Numbered from the stretch's first letter, positions 47,901 through 60,825 are shown. The stretch: 64,000 bases of DNA from Adenanthera pavonina (GCA_026686845.1 JAIVEN010000016.1:6031501-6095500); one strand, 5' to 3'. The notes: a model not told the origin generated them from the sequence alone. Numbers and translations: made by a program.

Positions 47901-50431
47901 TGTTGTTTTTCCTGGTTCTTAAATCTCTTACTGTTTCCAGGGTCTCTTTCTTTTCTTCTACTAACTTTCTTGTCATTAGGGAATACCCTTTAATTATTAA
48001 CTCTCTTCATGTATTTACATTCTTTAGCATAGAGTCATTAACAAACTAGACTTCTTAATAGGTTACCCATCATAAAATTTCTCCCGCTCAAGCACGCTTA
48101 ATTGATAATGCTGAGGGGTTCTAGAGAACTAATACTAATACTAGTCTTAGAGGTTGCTGGCATTAGACTCCCTTTTAAGTCGTAATTCATCATTATGATC
48201 TCTAGATAACTTACTATTCTTAGTCTGGGACATTTGATCTCCACTTTCATCTAACTTTTGATTTTTGGGCACAATATCCCAAAATGATATTTCCTATTAC
48301 GGTTTTTACTTTATGGGATTCTTACTATTCTGTAAGCTTAGTTTCATTTTATGAAACATACTTTCCAAACTTTATCTGTACTCTTTATGATTGGACTTCA
48401 ACTCATAACTTTTTCTTTCTTGTTTCATCATTTAAGTAGTCATATACATTCCATGCTCCTTATACTTAACTTTCACATTAGCCATTTCTAGGTGGTACTT
48501 TGTGGTTCTCTATAACTTGTAGGATTTAGACCATTACGCCTACTTTAATGGTTGTGGTCATTATCATTTCCTTACATTTTCTCTACTTGTATTGCTTTCC
48601 TTTTCAAAGATTTTTACCACTATTTATTGATCCTGAGGGAGAACACAATTTTTTTCATTACATCATTTTATATCTATACTATTTCCTTTTGAAAAGGTTT
48701 TCATCATTGTTCTAAGGGAGAATATTCTTTTTCTCTAACCTTTGGTACCTTAGAGGTTCTTATTACTGCTATTTTAGATATCCAAATTATCACCATGCCT
48801 TTGTGTATAAGCACATATCCAAACCTTATACTTTACTTCCATCATCATAGACCTTAGAAGTCTTTACCTTTTGTGGGTTGGGAGTCTAGCTATTTTTAAG
48901 GCAGTGGTTACTAACTTTTTTCTCATAAACATTTCTACTATGTTCATGTCTACAGGTGCTTCCTTAGCTATCTTGTTAAGGTCACTTCATGGGTTGGCAA
49001 TATAAGGGAACTTCTTCAACCCTTTTATATAGTCTTTGCTAGTCCAGTTAGAATCCAGCCTTTATACTAATCTTGGCCTCCCATTATTATCTATTCTTGC
49101 CCAATTGGATTCTATGTCCTAAGAGCCTCCTCCCTTTTAGTCTTACTTTGGTTGCATTTATCTTTTGGAGGATTTTTTTTGATACTTTTTTGTGAGATCT
49201 TCTGGTCAAGAATTTTTCTTCTATAACTGGATTTCATACGAAGCCTAACAGTAAACTTTTTAAGGTTTCACAGTGCCTTAATTGCTTAACACAGTTCTTG
49301 AATCTGTTAAGCTCGTAATTTATTCCTTTGGTGCCCATTAACATATCTCAGATTTTGACAGATTTATTACATTCAAGGGTTATTCTTTTTTTGACCTACT
49401 TTATGCATTATCTTGTCACTACTATCATGGGATGCGATAATACTCTTACTCCTTTTATAAGAAATTACTTCCATAAGGTATTAGATCTTTGTCTGACCTC
49501 ATTTCCTTTGTGCCATGAATAAGTTTCCCCATTGTCCTTCTTATGTTTACTTCTTCCTTTCTAATTACCTCTTTCTTTTCATTGGACACTACGCTTAACG
49601 TTGAGAAAATTCTGCCACTAATATAGTTTTTCTTCATACGTGGGATACTTCTCTTTCATGGTCATTATTACTTTTTACTTGCATAGGCTTTTATTTGCCT
49701 TTAACTTTTACCAGCCTTTATTCACTCTTACTTCTTTTATGAAGTATACTTCTAAAGTGTACAACTATCTTTCTTTCTTGCTTTCTTTCTGGTTGAACTA
49801 TTACCAGATAATGGTATCTAGCTTCTGCCTTTAATATCATCCTTCTTATCCCACAATCAAACTCCTCTAATCAGTGGCTTAGCATATGAGAAAAGTCTTA
49901 AGTAAACTTTTGTACTAGCTGTCGAATTAATAAGGGTCTAACATTTGTAAAAATCATCTTAAATTTTTCTTAGGTCATCATCTCTCAGAGTACTATTATA
50001 ATTCTAGGGCTCAGTAACCTTTCCTTTATTATCTCATTCTCTCTGGAAGCTTACTGCGACCTTACACTTGGTCTACTGTGACCAAGAGATCTACTGTGAT
50101 CTCTGAGCTCTAGTAGGAACTTTTATGATCCTTGGGATTTACTGCAATCCCACTTTACTATTAGGATTTACTACGATCTAACTCTGAAATATTTCATAAC
50201 CTAAGGGAAAATAAATTTATAAAATGACCTCTCATCTAATCCAGCAACTATCTCAAGTTATTCATGAGACTTATCTCTTCTTCCACTAGAATGTTTTCAA
50301 GCCATACTTCTATAAAGAATAATGTAGGACTTTTAAAATGCCTAAGATCCAAAGGGGAAACTATTACTTAAAGAGTACACATACCTTTCCAATTGCAAAG
50401 ATTGCCTGAATTTATATTTTGATACAAAAAA
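44958..50431 (-). pseudogene. Ty3/gypsy internal region (gag-pol remnants)
   Basis: Read on the minus strand. The polypurine tract AGGGTGAGAGAAA lies at 44958-44971. Next come integrase C-terminal pieces near 45030-45500: EATWEQESSMRKKYPELF, IPLVKVVWKGLFSKEA, HDVFHVSQLKK, TKRLSPKYNRPFKIL and LEFEVGDHLSLKV. RT pieces lie near 46900-47500, with STIFGTRYL and a region that pairs with the LGHVIS part of gypsy RT. Gag should be at 48900-50300 but is too decayed to recognise. The PBS next to the right LTR reads TTTTTTGTATCAAAAT, a decayed initiator-Met site. Stops are frequent in all parts. Confidence 0.8.
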
Positions 50432-52567
50432 TGTTACATCTTACATTTTAAAGTTTTTTCCATGAAAACTACTTAGTTTTAATGTTATAAAACAATCTTT
50501 AGGAAACTTGAACTAATTAAAACTTTAAAACTTCTTAAAACTGTTTCTCGTAGCTTTTCAGCTCACTATGTAGTGATTTTTCAAAAATCATAATTAAATG
50601 TAGAAAAATCATTTTTTAGTGGTTCAAGTGTTTAAAAATCGTTAGGGAAAAATAAGGAACCATAAAATAAACACACCAATTCGTATAGTTTATTATATAT
50701 ATATTATTGTTCATTTTCACGTCCCTATTTCTGTCTAAAAACTGAACCTTAATTTTGAAAATTGATTTCTCTTAATATACAGAGTCATTTGGTGCATATT
50801 TAGTATTATTGGAAAGTTTTACTTGTCTACTTTCTAACCATATTTTTTTTGTAGATTTATTCTACTCCTACTGGTCAGAGCATTAATATATATTATCAGA
50901 TATTAGAAATAATGTCTACTAGATCAGTTTTAACAAAACTTGAATAACTATCATTATATAAATCCAAATATAGCTAAACCAGTGTCATAGATGTATCCAT
51001 ACATGTAGACATTAGAATTTTTGGAGGTATATTTAATTTTATACAACAGTTTGAATCACACTGTACAAAATAGAATATTAATAGCTTTTAGCAAGGTTCC
51101 ATCATCATTATTTTTCATGCTCTATATTCTTCTCTTTACCATAATTTGGCCCTATCATTAGTTAACTATGGGGTGAGATTGAGAAATCATAGTAGTTAAC
51201 TTACACATGTCATCATGTCATCACAAAAATATTTGAAAGCATACAAAACATAACATACTTTCATTAAATCATCAAAACTTCCATGTTATTTAACAAAATT
51301 TTGGCATCATAATGGCTTAGTAAATGAGCATTTCGAGACTTAGCCCTTAACATAAAATAACCACCAATCATAGAAAAACATTCATAATAACAACATGTCA
51401 TTATTTACAAATTATAATAACATATAAAACATTCATAAGTAATAACATTAAATAAGGACAAGAGACTACCTTGGAGTTTTAATAACTTTTCTTTGAACCT
51501 TGCTTTCACTTAGCTTTAAATCACTTCCTTAACTTGATTAAAACCTAGAGCATCATTAAATCTTACTTAATAATTTAATATCATCATATAAATTTAACTC
51601 AACTATGAACCGTAAATTCTTCCCTCGGAATCATGTCTTGATCCAAATAGAGGAGCAAGAGGGAGGAAGAAAATTGCTTAAACTCTAATTAATCTTAAAC
51701 TAAATAAATGAAGAAGAAATATTAGAAGAGATTTGGAGAAGGAGCTTATATTAGAAGACCCCTACTTGTCTTCCCTTTCTTTCTTGTTCCTTCTTTCTTC
51801 TTTCTTCTTTCTCTTCCTTTTTCTTCTTTCTCTTACTTACTGTACGTGTGTGTGTGTGAGAGACAAAGGTAAAGGAAGGGGGTATTTATAGAAAAGGCTA
51901 GTAGTTGTGGACCGTCAGATCGAGATTTTATCTAAGGGCTAACAATTATTCTCACATTTTATGTATATTTACCCATTATACCCCTAGATATTTTTTAGCT
52001 TGTGAGAAAGTAGGAAAAGGTAAAAATGTCTAACTTTTTCCTCCTAACTTTATGTCACATTAAGAAAAGAGGATAATATACTTTTTATTTTTGTAGATAA
52101 ATTTGGCTTTGGTTTGAGTACTTTTTTATCCGAGTTTTCTATTATATTTGGTATTGTTTCATTTACTTTATTTGTGGGACCCATCATCTTTCTCTTTTGT
52201 TTTTTCATGTGAAATCCACTTATCTTACTTATTTTTTTACTATTCATCTCCTTTAACACTTTCTATTTACGTGGGACCTGCCTTTTACCAGATTTATATT
52301 TTTTCCTTTTAAGGTCCATATAACCAGTATCACTTGTACTTTTAGCTTGTTCCAAAGTATTAAAATATTATTTTTTTCTCTTATTGTAAATGACAATTTT
52401 TGCCCTTTTTAAGTCCCTTTTTATATTCTTAGGATATTTCGGGTTTTAAGCTAATTTAATTAAATATTCAGGCTTCCTCATTTGTCATGAGTTTGTTCAA
52501 AACACTTTAATATTATTTATGATATGATCTGGTCATAAAATACATACATAAAAATTAGGATGTTACA
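50432..52567 (-). repeat. Right (5') LTR of the Ty3/gypsy element
   Basis: A 2136-bp LTR starting TGTTACATCTTACATTTT and ending GGATGTTACA. Its TATA box on the minus strand (CTATAAATACCCCC at about 51877-51891) is the same as in the left LTR, so this is the promoter-bearing 5' LTR. Confidence 0.92.
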
Positions 52568-55500
52568 CCTGACACCTAGAACTTGAAGATGAAAGGCTGG
52601 AGGCTTACAAAGCTCTAGCCAATCGTACTTGACTTGACTAAGGGTGAAAGTCCTTCAAATTCAAAACCTAAGCGCAAGAAGGGCAAAAAGTTCTAGAAAA
52701 AGGGAAAGAAAAGCAACTCAAAGATTCAAAAGGGCAGGAAGAATTTCAAGAGGAAAGGAAAGAAAGGAGTTAGAAAGCCTGACCTTTCAAAGATCAAATG
52801 TTATGCTTACTAGAAGATGGGGCATTTTGCTTGGAAGTGCACTGAGCAAAATAAGGCATTATTAGAACCTTGTGCTGTTTCTAATTCATATGTTTCCAAT
52901 GTTGTTTTTCTAATAGAAACTATTCATTTCTCTTGGATCATAGACTCAAAGGCCACAGACCACATGAGCTGTGATCGAGGATCGTTTATAAATTTCTTTT
53001 CGAGTCCCAAAACTTAGCAGATTGCTTTGCATAGAAAATAATGCAAGGATCGAGGTGAAGGGCATTGAAACTTGCAAGATGACTTTGCACAGTGGCAAGA
53101 TCTTGATCCGTCATGATGTGCTTTACACACTAGATATCCAACAAAATCTAGTGTCGATTATGGCCTTGTTCATTATGAGTTTTCTATTTACGTTCATGAT
53201 TTAGTTGTTGACATTTGTAGAAGTACTATGTTTTATGGATATAGTTTTTTATCTCATGGTTTCTTTGTATTAGATACTATTGATGATGATTTTGATTACA
53301 ATTATTGTTGTTTTACTACTTCTAATTCAAATTTAAATGTTGATATGGATGGATGACATGCTAGACTATGACATATTAGTTAAGATAGAATGATCAAACT
53401 TGCCAAGGAAGGTATGCTATGTATAATTTCTAAAATGGAAACGTTTTTATACGAACATTGTCTTGATGGTAAAACAACTGGGAAACCATTTGGTAAAAAG
53501 ACTAGGGTAGAAACTCCTTTGCTATTAGCTTATTTTAGTATTTATGGTCCAATGAGTATAAAGGCGAGACACAGAGCTTGATACTTCATCACTTTTATTG
53601 ATGATTTTTCATGGTTTGGTTATGTCTACCTTATTTCACATAAGTCAAAAGCACTTGAATGCTTTAGACGTTATATGAATAAAGTAGAGAATCAACTAGA
53701 TAAGAAAATTAAAGCGCTAACGACCAATCATGGATGCAAATTTTTGTTGGATCAGTTTAAAGAGCTATATGAAGAAAAGGGAATGATAAGATAATTAATG
53801 ACTTTGGATACTTTACAACAAAAAATAGAACACTGCTTGACATGGTTAGGTCATTAATGGCCCAGGCTAACCTCCTAATTTCATATTGAGGAGATGCTTT
53901 ATTGACTGTGGCTTTCATACTTAACTGTGTCCCTCAAAGTTAGTTACATCCACACCCTATCAGCTATAGACATCACACAAGCTAAATTTGATATGTTGAG
54001 ACCCTCGGGATCGGCTATGTACATCATGATACTTCCCATAAGTGTGAAAAATTATGTCCGAGAGGCAAGAAATGTATCTTCATAAGATACTCTCAATAAT
54101 CTAAGGGTTATGCTTCCATTGGTGAAAATGAAGATAGGATTGTGAATGAAATTGAACCAAGGGATACCACATTTATCAAAAATAAGTTTCCTAGAAGAGA
54201 TAAGGCAGATTGTTCTATATCTCTTTATGAGATACAAGAGCACAAAGGTGGAAATCAAAGAATTCAACTTCAACATGTTAATTCGAGTGGGAGTATTGAC
54301 ATACTAGAGAGTTCAAGGAGATCGACAGAGAATCCTGTGCATGAAAAAGCCATTATGCAGGATATTCCACTGTGGAGGAGTAACAGAGAAGTAATATCTA
54401 AGAGACACTTCCCTATAGAGGGGCAGCATTCATTGTAACTCCACAGGATTACGAAGAGTCTAATTCAATTCAAGAGGTCTTATCATACCCTGCGAAGGAA
54501 ACAATGGAGAAAATAATGGAGAAAGAAATGGATTCAATGAGAACTAACCATGTTTAGGACTTGGTTCATTTTCCAACTGGCCAAAAGGCAATTGGGAACA
54601 AATGAGCTCTCAAAATTAAGAGAAAAGCAGATAGAAAAATCAAGAGATTCAAAGCTCATCTGGTTCCAAAAGGGTATACACAACAGGAAGGTGTAGATTA
54701 TGGGGATACATTTTCACTTGTTGTGTGCTTCAACTCGATTAGGTTAATCTTGGCTATAGTAGCAAGTTTAAACCTTGAACTACATCAAATGGATGTAAAA
54801 ACCGCATTCTTGAATGGAGAATTGGATGAAAAAATCTATATGGAATAACTAATAAGTTTCATAGAAAAAGGTAAAGAGAAAAAGGTTTGTAAACTATGAA
54901 GATCCATTTATGGACTAAAGCAATCATTTAAATAGTGATATTTGGGATTCCATCAAGCTATAACCATATATAATTTTCAAATGATTGATGAAGACTAATG
55001 TGTTTACACTAAGTAGTTTGATAATGATTTTGTTATATTATCTCTTTTTGAGGATGATATATTATTAACTAGGAGTAATCTAGATTCAATCAAAACCATA
55101 AAAGAATGGTTATCTACAAACATTGAGATAAAGGACATGGGTGAAGCAAACTACATCATCAGATTTAAAATCTAGAGGAACTCCTCAGAAAACCAAATAT
55201 CTCTTTCGCAAGAGACTTATATAAAAAATTCTTGAGCAGTTTAATATGAAGGAATACAAGCCCATGGATATCCCTATAATAAAAGGTGAAAATCTAAGCC
55301 AAATAATGGGTCCTCAAAATGAATCTGAAAAGAAAACGATGGGAAAAGTCCTTTACTGAAGTGCAGTAGGAAGTTTAATGTATGCAATGATTTGTACAAG
55401 ACTGGATATTTCTTATGCTGTAGGACTTGTAAGTAGATATTAGTCTAGCCCCGAATAGAAATACTAGAAGGCTATCAACAGAATTTTAAGGTATTTGAAT

Positions 55501-56030
55501 GGCACTACAGATTATGTGCTATGTTATTAACGAAAAGATCTATGTTTGGTAGGATTCTTTGACGCAGAATGGGCCGGAGATCTAGATGAGCGCAAATCAA
55601 CATCAGGAAACACTTTTTTGCTAAGTAATGGAGCCATTCCTAGTGTAATTAGAATCAAACGTGCATTGCCCTATCCACCATAGAAACAGAATCTATTGCT
55701 TGCTTAGCTACAGCACAAGAAGCCATGTGACTAAAAAGATTCTTAGAACACTTGGGGGTTATTGGTGAGACATCAAATTCAGTGTTGATCAACTGTGACA
55801 ACCAAGCAACCATTACTTACACAAAAGACCCTAAGTATCATAGTAAAACCAAACATATGGATGTCAAGTATGATTTTGTTAGAGATGTTATAGCATAGAA
55901 AAGTGTTACTGTACAATATATACTTACGCGTCAAATGATAGCATATCCCTTAACTAAACTAATACCAAAAGACATGTTTGTTGATCATTTGAAATCTCTT
56001 GATATGTGTAGGATATAATATAACATATGT
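52568..56030 (+). pseudogene. Copia gag 3' part and pol
   Basis: Gag resumes with LELEDERLEAYKALANRT and a broken zinc knuckle KCYAY*KMGHFAWKC (second Cys is Tyr). The aspartic protease site reads DSKATDHMS where DSGATDHM(S/T) is usual. Integrase pieces lie at 53350-53850. RT shows LILAIVASLNLELHQMDVK followed by TAFLNGELDEKIYME, a YVDD site decayed to FEDD, and IEIKDMGEANYI. RNase H shows FDAEWAGDLDERKSTSGN, IACLATAQEA and YTKDPKYHSKTKHMDVKYDF. Many stops stand at Gln, Arg or Trp codons. Order gag-PR-IN-RT-RH proves Ty1/copia. The element is dead. Confidence 0.92.
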
Positions 56031-57122
56031 CATGTGATGGATAATCTCATGAATGATGAGGTATATTTTTCAACAAATTATTGAGTGGTAAATATATATA
56101 TACGTGAGTAAATATACAATATCTAATATGTCATATAGGTTGATAAGATTGGTTCTCTCACATGAGCAATCGCCTTTGATACTCATGAGGAGCTTACAAA
56201 GATGATCTATTTTTATTCACTAGTAAATTAGTAAGAGTGCTAATATGGTAGAGATGAAACAAAAAATATTTGTCGCCTCAACAAAAGTAAGGTATGAGTT
56301 GAGATGAGATCCAATACATAAATTTTAGATCGAATTATGGATGCCCATAATTCATAATACTTGTAGCTAGATAATGAATTCTCCAAAATGAGATCCTAAC
56401 GAATGAGTGTATTAGCAGAATTTATATTAGATATTGTGTGTGTCTCAATTGAAATTTGTATGATGTCAACTAATTGAAATCAACATACACTCTTATGTGA
56501 TAAGAGAGACACCGAAGCATGCAATTCCTATTGCATATGCTAAAAAATTGTAATTGGGAAACAAGTGAATAAATCTCTACTTTATTGCTGTATGAGTCTT
56601 AGAGAGGAACAAATCCTTTCATTGATGCCCTTATGACTTTGACATTATCATGGAGAGGTGATTTTGTGTTCGCTACTTTAGCATATATCCGATGATCATG
56701 ATAAATTCGATCTGAAGGAGTAATGCTAGGAAATCAACTAATTTGCATTGAAGTAATATATGGGTGAAAGTAAGATTACCTAAAGGAAATACATGCATAT
56801 GCTAGTGTTTAAGACATATCAGTTATGAAGTTATTTTGTTAACATCATAAGTATGGACGCTATACGTAAAAGAAAGACAATATGAGTTTCTACTGGAAAC
56901 TTGAGAGGGATTAGAAAAGTCTATGTGGGTAAATCTAGGGCATCAGAGGTGTAATATATGAACAGGATGAATACAAGATATATAGGGTTATTTCATGCTA
57001 GTCCTAGAGAAGAGTTTCTAGTACAAGAATATTTAAATGGAGATGTCATGTCCATATGATCACGGTAAAACATTTAGTATGAAATTGAGAAAGGATATTA
57101 AAGGTGGTTGGCTCATTAAGTA

Positions 57123-57133
57123 TAAGTGGGAGA
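57123..57133 (+). other. Copia polypurine tract
   Basis: TAAGTGGGAGA directly before TGTTAGATT, the usual Copia tract next to the 3' LTR. Confidence 0.8.
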
Positions 57134-57298
57134 TGTTAGATTAAATGGTCTATCCTTTAATGGGCCAAAGGAAATGGAGCCCAAAACCATTCAGGTTTTA
57201 CTAAGGGAGGAAACCATTATTTTCCCTTTTTTGAATTCCCCACAAAATGAGGACGTGTGGGAGATTGTGGAAAGTATGGTTTCTTAATATGTTATACA
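57134..57298 (+). repeat. Partial 3' LTR of the outer Copia element
   Basis: Starts TGTTAGATTAAATGG and matches the first 180 bp of the 5' LTR (to about 39300), then the likeness stops. The last 230 bp of the LTR, including the terminal CA, are missing or unrecognisable, so I cannot test the target duplication. Confidence 0.8.
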
Positions 57299-58724
57299 AA
57301 AAAGTTCAAAGATGTGAGTTTACATACCCAGAATCTGTGTGGAATCCATGTTTGTCATGACAATAATAAAAGAGAAAAAGAATCTCCAACTTACTTGGAC
57401 CATTTTGAGATAAAACAAGATGAGAGGGAGCTAGAGAGAGAGGAGTGGCAGAGAGAAAATTTCTAATTTTCAAAATAATATAATCCCCCTTAACAAGCAA
57501 AAAAAAATCGGTTATTAACTTTAAAGTAGTTTGTGAGTTGAGGAACTTCCTAAGATAGTTAAAATTAAATATTTCAATCTATTATAATTTATTTAATTAA
57601 AACATTTTAGTATATTTTAATAAAGCGTAAAAATTAATTACTTAATATTTAAATGACATACAACATTACTGTCTTATGCTTCTACTCACGTTATTCCCAA
57701 CATCCCATTTACCTTTTCACATCTTTTTGCTTGTGCATTTTTGTTGTACTTTCAAAGTCATATATTGTAGCAAACTGTCTTGCTTATTGCTGTTAGCTGG
57801 ACATATCAGTGTCTAAATATCAACAAATCTTATATCTGTTATGGTTTACTCTGTGTCTCTGCCATTGTTGATTAAAGCCTTCTCCTCTCCTCTACATATG
57901 TCATGATAGAGTTCTATTTTCTTTTACAACTCATCTTTTACCAAGGAAGAGTTGCATTCTAAAAGTTTTCCATAATTCCATGTCATGTTAAAGTTACTAT
58001 ATTTTTGCTTATCGAGTTAAATTTGTCTCCTACCTGCATGCATGCAATGGACTTGGTGAGAGGGAGCCATGTACAAGTGGATCATTTGACTTAATTCTTC
58101 TTGTTTTTCCTAATGCACCTTGAGATGGTTAAAAACCAAAGGTTGGTTGAAAAGTTAGTTGAAGGAAACATATACGACTGTGCCTGTAATAAATATGAAC
58201 CTGCCAACTAAAGGCTTCCATGCATACAATCTAATAGTTCAACTGTTCAATATTTACAGCCAGGCTGACTTTGTTGGAGGGGTCTGGATGAAACATTATA
58301 ATCATTTTGTTCCTTATTTTTATGTCGCTTCAAACAAAGCTCCATAGATAAACTCATAAAAGCTTATTAATTTAACTACCATAGAAAATTTTAACCATAT
58401 AACTTATAAGGCACGTTTGTCAAAAGTGTGGATTCACTGTCAAATCTTAGATTTTGCATGGATGAACCAAATATTATGTATCAAGATTTCGACATTAAGG
58501 TACAAATGTAATTATGCTATCATTAGCACTAGAGCTTGGATACTGGTCCCAAGTAAGAAGGAACTTCCCTTTTACTGTGAATACTTTTACTAACTTGTTC
58601 TACTTCTTCTTTTAAAGTGACCCAAACACAGAGATTCTCAATAGTTTGGAGTACCTTTTGATGTCTGCTAGAATGACTTGTAGGATATAAGTGGGCTCGT
58701 CTCTGTATACTGTGGCTTCAAAAT
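57299..58724. other. Spacer without visible gene
   Basis: No gene. Short frames at 57257-57466 and 58159-58347 have no family motif. Confidence 0.5.
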
Positions 58725-59215
58725 TAGAGCTGTCAAAACGAGTCAATCCCGATGGGCCGACCCAAAACTCCAAAGAAATGAGTGGACTGAGCCTTAATTT
58801 TTATTATCAAAATATAATTTAGGCTTTTTTAGCTTGGCCCATTTAGGCCTGGCATGTGGCGAGCTGACTCGAGTGGGCCACGGGCTGACTCGAGTGGGCC
58901 ACGGGCTGACCCGAATGCCCAATTTTTTTGTTTAAAATATTAATACATATTATTTTATTAATTAGTAATATATAAATTGTAAAATTTAAATATTATGTTA
59001 ACTTTTGATTAACCATGATAATAATTAGTTGTATTAATTTAAATAATTATATAAAATTCTTTTTTAAAAAAGAATGAAAAATATATTTTAAAAAAAACCT
59101 GCGGATCGACCCATAAATCCAATCCCACGGGTTTGTGTTTGAATTTTCAAACCTGTATGCCCAATCGGGCTTTTAGGCCTGATCTAAAACGACTCGGCCC
59201 AATTTGACACCTCTA
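58725..59215. mobile_element. Non-autonomous hAT-type transposon
   Basis: A 491-bp element with ends TAGAGCTGTCAAA and TTTGACACCTCTA (inverted repeats of 13 bp, one mismatch) and a perfect 8-bp target duplication TTCAAAAT at 58717-58724 and 59216-59223. Inside lie many GGGCC, GGCCC and CGACC pieces and a short tandem repeat at 58859-58920. No transposase frame. Confidence 0.93.
58859..58920. repeat. 22-bp tandem repeat in the hAT element
   Basis: GCTGACTCGAGTGGGCCACG appears twice in direct succession, followed by a third partial unit GGCTGACCCGAATGCCC. Confidence 0.85.
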
Positions 59216-59463
59216 TTCAAAATACTTGCACCCAATATCTCTTGCCTTGGTACCAAACACTTCAATATAAACGAAAAAGGATTCAATAAAAGTCTTTACA
59301 TGCTGCAAATTGTAAAATTATATATTGCAATTAAACGCTATGATTTACCGGTGAAAAAGAATAGATCAGTACATTTGGACCTTAAACTGCTAAGACAAAT
59401 TAAACTACTGATGGGATCACTCAAAAAATGATATAAATAAAAGTAAACCCTTCACCCTGTACT

Positions 59464-59535
59464 GGGCATTTGGTCTAGTGGTATGATTCTCGCTTTGGGT
59501 GCAAGAGGTCTCGAGTTCGATTCTCGGAATGCCCC
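59464..59535 (+). tRNA. tRNA-Pro (anticodon TGG)
   Basis: A 72-nt cloverleaf. The acceptor stem GGGCATT pairs with AATGCCC, and C is the discriminator base. The D-arm GGTCTAGTGGTATGA and the T-arm GAGTTCGATTCTC (internal promoter boxes A and B) are normal. The anticodon TGG is at 59496-59498. One anticodon-stem pair is lost: C59491 faces A59503, where the usual plant gene has G. A run of T (59536-59539) follows as Pol III terminator. The gene may work; a C-A mismatch there is unusual. Confidence 0.85.
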
Positions 59536-60506
59536 TTTTGCCTTTCCTGTTTTTCGACACAGTGGCTGGCAAGAGCTAAACGACAACACAACCGGATCTT
59601 TCCTATAATACCTGAGCGAGGACCGTCTCTTTTTTTTCTTTTATGGAAAAGAAGCTCTATTACTCACAATACATGTACAAAGCAAGAGAAAGCAATTACT
59701 GTCTCCTCTCCACTTCCAGAGCCTTCAAACAAAAAGGAGGGGCTTGCTGGAAGGAGAAAAAAATTGAGCACAATCAAAAGCAATTACTCAAAAAATTGTT
59801 TTGATATTTAATCATATTAATTTTACTTCAGGCCAGGAAAAAAGAAATAATCATACTACCGAACAGTTCTACATATACGCTCAGTACCTGAAGGCCACTG
59901 ATGAGAGAAAAGAGATTATAATCTAACGAATACATTAGCACGTTATTATCATTCATCAGTACTTGTTACGTGTTACTTAGATACGATTATGTAGATCATT
60001 TTCGTGATGTGCTGTACTTCAATTTCGAAACTTTCTTGTTAGTCATCAAGACTCAAACTCTTTTAAAGAGACACAGAAAGATTATAAAACGAGAACCAGT
60101 CTCTTTTTCCCGTTTATTGGTTGCCAAAAGCGGATGAAAATAGAAGTAATTAAAGCAGAAGCCTTGCTAAAAGATTTGAGTAATCTGAATAAGTCTATAT
60201 AGGTTTGCCCACTGATTCATTGTCACTTTCTTGTGCACTTTATATGATGAGCCATGACCATCACGAAATTGTTTTGATATTTAATCATACTACCGAGTAA
60301 AGCACATAAACGCTCAAGGACCTAGATATATAGACTTGTTACTTACCAATACTTGTTACCTTAGATCATCCATAATAGTGCAGCAAATTTCGTTCTTTTT
60401 TGTCCGGTCCCAAGGACCAGTACGTACCTCTTTATGTGATAATAAACTTGGCAAGTAGCAACACTTGCTATATGTGTATCTGTCTCTTGGAATGCTTTCC
60501 ATAATA

Positions 60507-60825
60507 CTTCATCCGGCTCACACAGGGTGTAGGGTGTAGGTGTAGGACCAATTTTTTCTTAATACATAATATAAGGTGTAGAGATTCAAATGGACAATTT
60601 TAATCTTATTATATTTAATTAGTTGTTTCTCTCTTTCCTAAAAATGAAATCACTCATGAAAATTTAATCTCTTATAGAAAATTATTTACTTTGATTATTG
60701 TAATATTCCTTCAATAAATGAGGGATAAATTTGAAACTTTGAATGTATTTAAAAATATTATTCAATTTTCTTAATAGTCATGAAAGTGGGTTCTATACCC
60801 TATAATATGGACAAGAGGAAGGGAG
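60507..60825. mobile_element. Stowaway-like MITE
   Basis: A 319-bp element. The right end GGACAAGAGGAAGGGAG is followed by TA; the left end CTTCATCCGGCTC follows TA. The ends are imperfect inverted repeats; the inside resembles the other MITEs of this window only loosely. Confidence 0.5.

Larger units (their letters stand above)
42815..52567 (-). mobile_element. Nested Ty3/gypsy LTR retrotransposon
   Basis: A 9753-bp element in the Copia gag. It starts TGTTACATCTTACATTTT and ends GATGTTACA, with 5-bp target duplications CTTGA (42810-42814) and CCTGA (52568-52572), one mismatch. Taking it out restores the Copia gag reading ...SDDVA|HLELEDER. The coding strand is minus: the PBS lies next to the right LTR, the polypurine tract next to the left one, and integrase C-terminal and RT remnants read on the minus strand. 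All frames are decayed, so it is dead. Confidence 0.93.

Noticed and set aside
57287..57291. ATATG as target duplication for the Copia element (39117-39121)
   Set aside because: The 3' LTR end is missing, so the match is placed in LTR-like DNA and is most likely chance.
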